Shown here one piece after another: positions 7,079-12,711 of a DNA stretch of 21,248 nt. Position numbers and translations under genes: made by a program. The first letter of the stretch is position 1, and each line of letters opens with the position of its first letter. This DNA is from JAIFWV01 sp964580495 (GTDB taxonomy: Bacteria > Patescibacteriota > Doudnabacteria > UBA920 > O2-02-FULL-48-8): NCBI GenBank assembly GCA_964580495.1, contig CAZOKE010000019.1:1-21248 (forward strand), read 5' to 3'. The notes below the pieces were generated by a model, which had not been told where the DNA came from, did no database searches, and was given only the letters and a program-made list of their open reading frames with translations.

Positions 7079-7102
7079 TTACTTAAGTCAAGACTTAAGT
7101 AA
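7079..7102. promoter_or_regulatory. 24-base near-perfect palindrome, candidate operator
   Basis: TTACTTAAGTC (7079-7089) and GACTTAAGTAA (7092-7102) are exact inverted repeats around AA. The 8-mer ACTTAAGT, itself a palindrome, appears twice, 12 bases apart. There is no T-run after it and GC is low, so a protein-binding site upstream of the DUF998 gene is likelier than a terminator. Confidence 0.5.
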
Positions 7103-7183
7103 CAATCTTAAATGCATTTGCCGGCATTTATGATAGCAATTCCTGACTTTTTAATTGTATTAAATCTGATGCTAGAGGAAGCT

Positions 7184-7804
7184 ATGAAAAGATGGAGATT
7201 TTTATTTGCAGCTTTGGGTGTGATTGGTCCGATTCTGGTGTTTGTGTTTGTGACCGTGCTTGGCGTGTTTTGGCGATCATATGATCCGATCAGCGGCTAT
7301 GTCAGCGATTTGGCAGCTAGCAGCTCACCGTTCCGGTTTGTGTTCGATATCTTTGGTTTTGGTTTATTCGGTGTGATCATGGCCGGGTTTGCTTTGGTCC
7401 TGGATCGGCATTTGAAAGCGGGGAGAATTTCCAAAATTGCTACACAATTGTTTTTAGGCGGCAGCTTCTTTATAATAGTCTTGGCAATTTTCCCAACGGA
7501 TTTGGAAGGGGTGGTACCGACCCTGGACGGACAGATACATACTCTATTTGGTTCCATCGCATTTTTTATGTTTTCAATCAGCTTGATTTGGTATGCCAGG
7601 GCCTTTGGACGCGAAAGCGAATGGGAAGGGATTTGGCAGCCGCTCTCGCTAGTCCTGGGGATTTTAGCCTTCTTTGGCTCAAGTATCATTTTTTTCTTCC
7701 CACACATATATTATGTCGGTACTATAGAGCGGTTGGCGATTGGGGCAGTGGTGCTTTGGATGTTTTTTGTTTCAATTAATCTTTTATTCAAGGAAAGCCT
7801 GTAA
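7184..7804 (+). CDS. DUF998 family integral membrane protein
   Basis: The 206-aa protein has about six TM helices. It carries the family hallmark near the end of the first extracytoplasmic loop, a Ser-rich ISGYVSDLAASSSPF segment (about residues 30-45), which matches the xxYxxISDLG/A-S pattern of DUF998, and a second conserved-looking FPTDLEG-x-x-x-x-x-DGQIHTLFG loop (about 105-125). The function of the family is unknown. I chose ATG 7184 because AGAGGAAG lies five bases before it and because it begins directly with the first TM helix; the upstream in-frame ATGs at 7112 and 7169 would add a hydrophobic but unlike-family extension. The stop is three bases before the next ATG, so it is co-transcribed with the beta-propeller protein. 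Confidence 0.75.
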   Translation: MKRWRFLFAALGVIGPILVFVFVTVLGVFWRSYDPISGYVSDLAASSSPFRFVFDIFGFGLFGVIMAGFALVLDRHLKAGRISKIATQLFLGGSFFIIVLAIFPTDLEGVVPTLDGQIHTLFGSIAFFMFSISLIWYARAFGRESEWEGIWQPLSLVLGILAFFGSSIIFFFPHIYYVGTIERLAIGAVVLWMFFVSINLLFKESL

Positions 7805-7807
7805 TTC

Positions 7808-9163
7808 ATGATAAAAAAAATTGGAATTTTTCTCGTTTGCGCGGTCTTGGTCGTTGGCGGAGTCTTCGCGTATCGAAAAGTCACCCATAAAAATCTGGAG
7901 TTGACCGATTCGGAAGATACGGACGAATCCAATCCACCGCCGCAACCCGTAAACCCAACCCCGCATGACTTGCAGGTTTTGCCGAATGATACGTCGGCTT
8001 TGGGCGGATATAATGTTTTGATTGCGGATCGCGGAAATAATCGGCTGATCGAAGTGACACCAGACAAAAAAATAGTCTGGGAATACCATTTTGACAACGT
8101 CAGCAAGCCTGGATACGGGGCCGATGATTCATTTTTCTACGACAACGGCAATTCGATTATCGTAAATTTGGAACTTTACCACATCATTGAATTGTTGGAT
8201 TATAAAACCAAACAAGTGACTTGGTCGTATGGCGTGCCTGGAAAACCAGGCATGGCACCTGGATATCTCAACACTCCCGACGATGCATACAAACTGCCAA
8301 ACGGCGATCTTATTGTGGCGGATATCAAGAATTGCCGGGTGGTGGAAATCAATATGCAAAAGCAAATCTTGCACCAGTACGGGGTCAGTGGGAAGTGTGC
8401 GGAGGGCGATGGACTGCTCAATGAACCAAACGGCGATACGCCGCTGCCCAACGGCCGTATTTTGATCAGCAATATTCGAGGCTCGTATCTGGTTGAATTG
8501 GATGAAAATTGGAAGCAGGTTTTCACCATGAAATTGCCGGTACAATACCCCTCCGACCCGCAGATGACCAAGGCCGGCAACATCCTGATTTCCGATTACA
8601 GCAATCCGGGGCAGATTGTGGAAGTTTCCAGGTCAGGCGAAGTCGTCTGGAAGTATGACTCCAGCACCGACCCGTTGAACAAGCCTTCGCTGGCCGAGGA
8701 ATTACCCAACGGTAACATTTTGGCTAACGATGATTTTAACCACCGCGTGATCGTAATCGATAAAACTACGAACAAAATAATTTGGCAATACGGAGTCACA
8801 GGCAAGCCTGGATCAGGAACACAGCAGCTCAATATACCGGATGGCTTGGATATTATCGGCACCAGCCATGACACCTCGTCCATGCCCCAGCAGACCTACA
8901 GTGTGGGTTATGTTATGCGCCATGCGCAAAATTTAGTCGGCCAACAAATTCAAATCCAGGGCTATGTCTTGAAAGATGAGGGAAGTTATTTTATGTTTTC
9001 CGACGAATCGAGCGGGTCGATTTCGCCCAATGATCTGCCGGTAATCAAATTCGACAGCTCGGTGCTCAATGCTGGCCAAAAATATAGTTTTGTGGGGAAG
9101 CTTGTGTCCGGCGGATTGAATGCAGTGAATAAAAATATTTATCATTTCGAAGTCGGCAAATAG
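7808..9163 (+). CDS. Membrane-anchored beta-propeller protein with C-terminal OB-like domain
   Basis: The 451-aa protein has an N-terminal TM anchor (residues 4-21), a Pro/Asp-rich linker (30-55) and a beta-propeller (about 60-350). The blade repeats are clear: a NGNILIAD-type strand followed by VVEI and a Trp-Tyr motif, seen as KIVWEYHF (88-95), VTWSYGVPGKPG (137-148), ILHQYGVSGK (187-196), VVWKYDSS (279-286) and IIWQYGVTGKPG (324-335). This pattern is common to NHL/PQQ-like and arylsulfotransferase-like propellers. The C-terminal part (362-451: VGQQIQIQGYVLKDEGSYFMFSDE) looks like a small OB-fold. It is probably exposed outside the membrane; ligand or enzymatic activity is unknown, and the arylsulfotransferase catalytic His residues cannot be confirmed. 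It is the second gene of an operon and ends at a bidirectional terminator. Confidence 0.75.
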   Translation: MIKKIGIFLVCAVLVVGGVFAYRKVTHKNLELTDSEDTDESNPPPQPVNPTPHDLQVLPNDTSALGGYNVLIADRGNNRLIEVTPDKKIVWEYHFDNVSKPGYGADDSFFYDNGNSIIVNLELYHIIELLDYKTKQVTWSYGVPGKPGMAPGYLNTPDDAYKLPNGDLIVADIKNCRVVEINMQKQILHQYGVSGKCAEGDGLLNEPNGDTPLPNGRILISNIRGSYLVELDENWKQVFTMKLPVQYPSDPQMTKAGNILISDYSNPGQIVEVSRSGEVVWKYDSSTDPLNKPSLAEELPNGNILANDDFNHRVIVIDKTTNKIIWQYGVTGKPGSGTQQLNIPDGLDIIGTSHDTSSMPQQTYSVGYVMRHAQNLVGQQIQIQGYVLKDEGSYFMFSDESSGSISPNDLPVIKFDSSVLNAGQKYSFVGKLVSGGLNAVNKNIYHFEVGK

Positions 9164-9173
9164 TTTAGGCAAT

Positions 9174-9208
9174 AAAAAAACCGCCTCTGATGAGAGAAGC
9201 GGTTTTTT
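9174..9208. terminator. Bidirectional terminator between convergent genes
   Basis: A-run (9174-9180), stem CCGC (9181-9184) with GCGG (9199-9202), inner stem CTCT (9185-9188) with AGAG (9193-9196), a two-A bulge, then a T-run (9203-9208). It serves the propeller gene on plus and the alanine-rich protein gene on minus. Confidence 0.85.
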
Positions 9209-9217
9209 GATTTATCT

Positions 9218-9610
9218 TTAAGCTGCTTTGCAAGCTGCAATTGCAGTCTTGTAAGCAGTCCTGGCATCGCTGTACGCTGTGTTGCGGATTTTCCTGGCGT
9301 CATTGCGAGCCTTGGTGAAGTCGGCTCTTGCTGCCTTGATTGCAGCCCGGCGAGCTGTTTTGTCGGTCAAAGCGTTGGCGGCTTGCAAAGCAGTTTTGCG
9401 CTGGGCAATAGCATTTTGGATGGCAGTGTTATAAGCAGTTGAGGCTGCCTTGAGCGCATCATTGCGGGTGCTGCGGGCGGCTTTGACGCAAACGCTGTAA
9501 GCCGAAGCGTTATTGGTCGTGGTAGTAGTCGTAGTCGGCGTGGTTTGGGCAAACACCGGCATGGCTACCAAAGCTGACGCCACTATGGTTGCGGATATAA
9601 GTTTTTTCAT
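9218..9610 (-). CDS. Small exported alanine-rich helical protein
   Basis: The 130-aa product has a clean Sec signal peptide (MKKLISATIVASALVAMPVFA, likely cut after Ala21), a Thr-rich spacer (23-32) and then an Ala/Arg/Lys-rich region (40-128) predicted to be one or two long amphipathic helices. A loose repeat of about 11-15 residues (AxxTRNDALKAAxxAYNTA, ARADFTKARNDARKI, AYSDARTAYKTAI) is visible. The only two cysteines, C41 and C127, sit at the two ends of the helical region, so a disulfide could close a helical hairpin. No enzyme motif is seen. Similar small Ala-rich exported proteins are common in environmental genomes but have no known role. No Shine-Dalgarno sequence is visible before the ATG. 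Confidence 0.8.
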   Translation of the reverse strand: MKKLISATIVASALVAMPVFAQTTPTTTTTTTNNASAYSVCVKAARSTRNDALKAASTAYNTAIQNAIAQRKTALQAANALTDKTARRAAIKAARADFTKARNDARKIRNTAYSDARTAYKTAIAACKAA

Positions 9611-9842
9611 AAGGGTTTGATCATTTAATGATTCGACCTTTTTAAACGAAATTTATGCTATTTTTGTTACATTCTGCCCGTAAATGACAGATTTATGTGG
9701 TTCCCATACAGGAAGTATAGCATATTTTTTGGTTAAAGCCCGACCGCAGGACGTAACCCAAGCCGGCTTATCGTGAGCTTTGCCAATAGGCAATTGAATT
9801 TTAGCTCTTTAATATAAAGTGCAATTAATTGAGAGGAGTTCC
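9611..9842. other. Divergent intergenic region, nothing firm recognised
   Basis: This 232-base stretch separates two divergently read genes and must hold both promoters. I see AT-rich segments but no -35/-10 pair with good spacing; TATAAA at 9813-9818 is the best plus-strand -10 candidate, without a matching -35. No RNA gene is apparent. Confidence 0.4.
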
Positions 9843-9992
9843 ATGTTAGGCACTTTAGCGATAATTCTACTGATCCTTTGGATTGCAGGATTAGGGTTGC
9901 ATCTGCTAGGCGGGTTTATCCATATCGTCCTGGTTGTGGCTATCATTTTGGCGATTGCACATTTTGTGCGAGGTAGGCGAATGGCAGTTTAA
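9843..9992 (+). CDS. Lmo0937-family small membrane protein (DUF5670-like)
   Basis: The 49-aa peptide MLGTLAIILLILWIAGLG, then LHLLGGFIHIVLVVAIILAIAHFVRGRR, has two hydrophobic helices separated by a short GG turn and a basic C-terminus. That is the exact plan of the Lmo0937 family (MLxTIAxILLxLWLLGLxxHxxGGxIHxLLVIAIIxLxxxxxxGRR). Family members are membrane peptides of unknown role, often linked to stress regulons. A good Shine-Dalgarno sequence, GAGAGGAG, lies six bases before ATG 9843. A strong terminator follows at once, so it is monocistronic. Confidence 0.85.
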   Translation: MLGTLAIILLILWIAGLGLHLLGGFIHIVLVVAIILAIAHFVRGRRMAV

Positions 9993-9995
9993 AGC

Positions 9996-10027
9996 AAAAA
10001 ACACCGGAATTAAACCGGTGTTTTTTT
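9996..10027. terminator. Rho-independent terminator
   Basis: A 12-bp perfect stem AAAAAACACCGG (9996-10007) and CCGGTGTTTTTT (10015-10026) with a 7-base loop, separating the small membrane peptide from the metal operon promoter. Confidence 0.9.
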
Positions 10028-10031
10028 GGGC

Positions 10032-10060
10032 TTAACATATACCCCCCGGGGGTATATACT
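10032..10060 (+). promoter_or_regulatory. Metal operon promoter, leaderless
   Basis: TTAACA (10032-10037), a 17-base spacer and TATACT (10055-10060). The ATG at 10067 is six bases after the -10 box, where transcription should start, so the first gene is probably read from a leaderless mRNA. The operator palindrome fills the spacer and reaches into the -10 box. Confidence 0.8.
10037..10057. promoter_or_regulatory. CsoR-type operator
   Basis: ATATACCCCC (10037-10046), one central C, then GGGGGTATAT (10048-10057) is an exact palindrome. The TACCC(C)n(G)nGGGTA layout is the known operator type of CsoR/RcnR-family repressors, which recognise a C-run/G-run flanked by TA-rich arms. Its position between -35 and -10 would block RNA polymerase; a gene for such a repressor is the second of this operon, so autoregulation is expected. 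Confidence 0.85.
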
Positions 10061-10066
10061 GTGGAT

Positions 10067-10480
10067 ATGCTAGCCGCCTTGCTAATTATTGCTGGATTAA
10101 CCCTGGTCATCTATGCCATCAATAAGGTCAAGCACATTTATTGCCCTATTTGCCTGGCCACTGTATTGGTATGGATGGGGTTAACTGCCGGGTTGTACTT
10201 CAAATGGTTTGCAGTCAACCCGCTGTTTTTGGGTATTCTGATAGGTGTAAGCTTGGGGGCGGCAAACGAGCGCTTCGGCTCCAAATTCGGACTGATATGG
10301 AAAGTCAGCTTAGTGGTATTTGGAGCACCGGCAATCTATTTCCTCGTCCAGAAAGAGATAACTTACACAATCTATTTGCTGATTGCGTTAATATTTTTCA
10401 CGGCTATATCGACAATTAAATTCAGCGGCAAGCCGGCTTCCGGGGGAGCTAGTGGTAAATTGCCCGGCTGCTGCGATTAA
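10067..10480 (+). CDS. Unrecognised membrane protein with CPxC motif, first gene of metal operon
   Basis: The 137-aa protein has four or five TM helices (about 2-18, 28-44, 51-67, 76-95, 99-117). Right before the second helix is HIYCPICLA, giving H23, C26 and C29. The C-terminus is a Gly-rich tail ending in CCD (C135, C136). A CPxC plus a terminal Cys pair in a protein led by a metal-responsive promoter suggests metal binding or thiol-disulfide exchange, perhaps delivery of Cu(I) to the exporter or electron shuttling; this is inference. GTG 10061 is also in frame, but the expected transcription start is at 10067, so ATG 10067 is chosen. I know no family for it. Confidence 0.8.
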   Translation: MLAALLIIAGLTLVIYAINKVKHIYCPICLATVLVWMGLTAGLYFKWFAVNPLFLGILIGVSLGAANERFGSKFGLIWKVSLVVFGAPAIYFLVQKEITYTIYLLIALIFFTAISTIKFSGKPASGGASGKLPGCCD

Positions 10481-10489
10481 GGAATAAAT

Positions 10490-10768
10490 ATGCACAAACT
10501 TGACTCTAAATTGAAAAAGCGGGCAATCCACCGCGCGCGCATAATCGAAGGCCAGATCCGAGGTTTGGCCAAAGGTATAGGAAACGAAGATTACTGCACC
10601 GACTTGCTGACCCAATCGCTGGCAATCATCAATTCCATGAAGAGCCTCAACACTTTGATATTGGAGAATCATCTTAAGACGCACGTCAAGCACCAATTTG
10701 CCGATGTCAAACAAGAAAGTAGGGCCATTCAAGAATTACTGGCGGTGTATAAGTTATCGGAGAAATAA
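10490..10768 (+). CDS. csoR: CsoR/RcnR-family metal-sensing transcriptional repressor
   Basis: The 92-aa all-helical protein is a full-length member of the DUF156 family (CsoR, RcnR, FrmR, CstR). The conserved IEGQIRGL block (19-26), the YC (35-36), the Q42-x-x-A45 region and HLKTH (61-65) are all in place. Metal ligand positions are Cys36, His61 and His65. CsoR uses Cys-His-Cys; RcnR (Ni/Co) uses Cys-His-His plus an N-terminal His, so the last ligand here is RcnR-like, and the segment ENHLKTHVKHQ also resembles RcnR. A candidate N-terminal ligand is His2. The operon, with a CopB-type ATPase, points instead to copper or silver. It would bind the palindrome at 10037-10057 and be released by metal. 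AAGGA lies six bases before the ATG. Confidence 0.9.
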   Translation: MHKLDSKLKKRAIHRARIIEGQIRGLAKGIGNEDYCTDLLTQSLAIINSMKSLNTLILENHLKTHVKHQFADVKQESRAIQELLAVYKLSEK

Positions 10769-10771
10769 AGT

Positions 10772-11650
10772 ATGACAAATGTTTATGGTGCTTCCATAAT
10801 TGCATCGTTCATAGCTGGTGTAGCCGCGCTGTTTGCGCCTTGCTGCATTACCGTGCTGTTCCCGTCGTACTTTGCTTCGGTGTTCAAGGAACGGTATAAG
10901 GTGTTTCTGATGACGTTCATATTTTTCCTCGGCATCCTCACCGTATTTTTGCCGATTGGGTTGGGTGCCGCGGCTTTGGGCCAGGTGTTTAACCGCTACC
11001 ATAACCTGATTTTTTCCTTCGGCGGGCTGATGCTGGTGTTTTTGGGGCTAAGCCTGCTGCTGGGCAAAAGTTTCCAAATGCCGTTTGCGGTAAACATGCC
11101 CACTGCCAACAAATTGAATATCGGATCGATTTATGTGCTGGGAGTATTTTCTGCAATCGCCACGACCTGCTGCGCACCAGTGCTGGCAGGGGTGCTGGCA
11201 CTTTCCGTATCCAGCGGGTCAATGGTCTGGGGAATCGTATATACGCTTAGTTATGTTCTGGGCATGGTTTTGCCTCTGTTTATAATCGCATTTACTTTAG
11301 ATAAATTTAATTTTACCGAACGGTTCAAGCCGCTGCGTAAGCGCCAAGAAATTAAGTTTGGAAGTTTCATTTGGAATTTTTCGCTGAGTGAACTGGTTTC
11401 AGGTTTGGTCTTCCTGGCGATGGGCACCTACATTACCTATTTGGCTTACAACAACCGTTTGGCCATGTATTCAGAATATCAGCTGAAAATTAACCTGCTC
11501 ATGGCTTCGGTGAATTACCATATCGGGCATTATGCCGGGTATGTGCCGAACTGGGGCTGGGCGCTGATTATTGTTGTAGTTTTTGCCTTGCTCATACGTT
11601 TTGCCATTAAACAATTTAAAGGAAAAAAATACGATGAACCCGAAATTTAG
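10772..11650 (+). CDS. DsbD/CcdA-like thiol-disulfide transmembrane protein
   Basis: The 292-aa protein is an integral membrane protein with the two-fold pseudo-symmetric pattern of the DsbD beta-domain/CcdA family, which moves electrons from cytoplasmic thioredoxin across the membrane. The first helix carries APCCITVLFP (22-31) and the fourth TTCCAPVLAG (131-140), the two places where the family has its reactive cysteines. Each site here has two adjacent cysteines (C24-C25 and C133-C134), whereas classic CcdA has one. The protein is longer than CcdA (about 190 aa) owing to extra C-terminal helices (about 200-225 and 262-280). It starts three bases after the repressor stop. The next gene is a thioredoxin-fold protein outside the membrane, a likely electron acceptor. 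Confidence 0.8.
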   Translation: MTNVYGASIIASFIAGVAALFAPCCITVLFPSYFASVFKERYKVFLMTFIFFLGILTVFLPIGLGAAALGQVFNRYHNLIFSFGGLMLVFLGLSLLLGKSFQMPFAVNMPTANKLNIGSIYVLGVFSAIATTCCAPVLAGVLALSVSSGSMVWGIVYTLSYVLGMVLPLFIIAFTLDKFNFTERFKPLRKRQEIKFGSFIWNFSLSELVSGLVFLAMGTYITYLAYNNRLAMYSEYQLKINLLMASVNYHIGHYAGYVPNWGWALIIVVVFALLIRFAIKQFKGKKYDEPEI

Positions 11651-12233
11651 GATCATTGCCATCTATGCCGTTGCGCTGATATTAATTATTAGCGTTGGCT
11701 TCCTCTTGTTCAAAACCCAAAACAAAAGTCCGGTCTCGAAAGTCAACGAGCATCCTTCCGAGGATCTGGATGCAATGGTCGGCAAACAGTTTCCACACGT
11801 CACCCTCTACGACAAAAGCGGGACGCCGTTTTCAGTTTCCGTGCTCAAAGGGAAAAACGTTATCTTGTTTTTCAACGAAGGGATTATGTGCTACCCGGCT
11901 TGCTGGGACCAGATTTCCGCCCTGGCTACTGATCCCAGGTTTAATAATTCCGACACTATGGCGATTTCGGTTGTGACTGATCGGCCGCAGGACTGGGCAT
12001 CCGCGGCGCAGAAATCTCCGGACATAGCCAAAGCCATGTTTTTGTACGACCAAAACGGCGATGCTTCGCGTCAGCTGGGGCTTTTGAGTTTGCCGTCTTC
12101 CATGCATGCCGGAGTCATGCCCGGGCATACATATATTGTCTTGGACAAAGAGGGCGTGGTCCGATATGTCTTTGATGATCCACATATGGGGAATAACAAC
12201 CAGCTGCTTGCAGATAAAATTAAGAGTTTTTAA
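11634..12233 (+). CDS. Membrane-anchored peroxiredoxin/TlpA-like thiol protein
   Basis: The 199-aa protein has an N-terminal TM anchor (6-26) and an AhpC/TSA-type thioredoxin fold (about 48-199). The motif sequence is VGKQFPHVTLYDKSG (49-63), then VILFFNEGIMCYPACW (76-91) with redox-candidate cysteines C86 and C90, then the GHTYIVLDKEGVVRYVF strands (164-180). The CxxxC spacing differs from the CxxC of TlpA and from the single peroxidatic Cys in PxxxTxxC peroxiredoxins. It would sit outside the membrane as reductant or copper-thiol partner of the DsbD-like protein encoded just upstream. The ATG at 11634 lies inside the end of that gene (17-base overlap) after AAAGGA; the longer frame from 11583 is rejected. 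Confidence 0.75.
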   Translation: MNPKFRIIAIYAVALILIISVGFLLFKTQNKSPVSKVNEHPSEDLDAMVGKQFPHVTLYDKSGTPFSVSVLKGKNVILFFNEGIMCYPACWDQISALATDPRFNNSDTMAISVVTDRPQDWASAAQKSPDIAKAMFLYDQNGDASRQLGLLSLPSSMHAGVMPGHTYIVLDKEGVVRYVFDDPHMGNNNQLLADKIKSF

Positions 12234-12237
12234 ATTT

Positions 12238-12405
12238 ATGGGAATCTTTAGCAGTGTTTTTTCTGTAAAAACCCATGTGGATCCGGTTTGCGGCATGAAA
12301 GCGGGGGGGTTTATTTATTCTGAATATCTCGGACAGAAATACTTTTTTTGTTCCGAAAATTGCAAAAAAGATTTCGAAACAGACCCCTCCCGCTATGCCA
12401 AATAA
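12238..12405 (+). CDS. YHS-domain metal-binding protein
   Basis: The 55-aa protein is almost only a YHS/TRASH-like domain. DPVCGM (15-20) is followed by YLGQKYFFCSENCKKDF (30-46) and a P-x-x-Y end (50-53). Cys18, Cys38 and Cys42 form the expected metal site. YHS domains accompany copper P-type ATPases, either fused at their N-terminus or encoded next to them, and are thought to pass metal to the pump. Here it stands alone five bases after the preceding gene, and the pump is two genes downstream, so a separate metallochaperone role is likely. ATG 12238 is preferred over an upstream start at 12106 inside the previous gene. Confidence 0.85.
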   Translation: MGIFSSVFSVKTHVDPVCGMKAGGFIYSEYLGQKYFFCSENCKKDFETDPSRYAK

Positions 12406-12453
12406 TCAATGTTTTATGATATGCTTAGGTTAAGGAATTCTTAATTTAAAGAT

Positions 12454-12708
12454 ATGATCAACACAAAAAAAATCGTGAAGGTCGCAATGCTTTGGATAAG
12501 CATTTTGTACATTGCTTGCTTTGCCGCGGTTGAATTGTTTCCTCCGGTTCGCATGGGTTTTATGCTTTATGGTTTGCATATGGAATTCGCAGCCGGACAA
12601 GGTATCCTGACGTTTAAAACTTTTATAGCCGGTTTGGTGATTTGGAATGCACTCGCAATAATCGGCGCCTGGCTATTTGCAGCGCTTTATAATAACCTCA
12701 AGGATTAA
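12454..12708 (+). CDS. DUF5676-like two-TM membrane protein
   Basis: The 84-aa protein has two hydrophobic helices (about 9-28 and 55-78). The pattern ILYIACFAAVELFP, a short GLHMEF-x-AG loop and FIAGLVIWNALAIIGAWLFAALYN fits DUF5676, small membrane proteins of unknown function repeatedly found near metal-transporting P-type ATPases in uncultured lineages. His42-Leu-Met44 in the loop could contact copper. It lies 48 bases after the YHS gene and three bases before the ATPase gene, so it belongs to the same transcript, perhaps as an accessory subunit of the pump. Confidence 0.7.
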   Translation: MINTKKIVKVAMLWISILYIACFAAVELFPPVRMGFMLYGLHMEFAAGQGILTFKTFIAGLVIWNALAIIGAWLFAALYNNLKD

Positions 12709-12711
12709 GTA

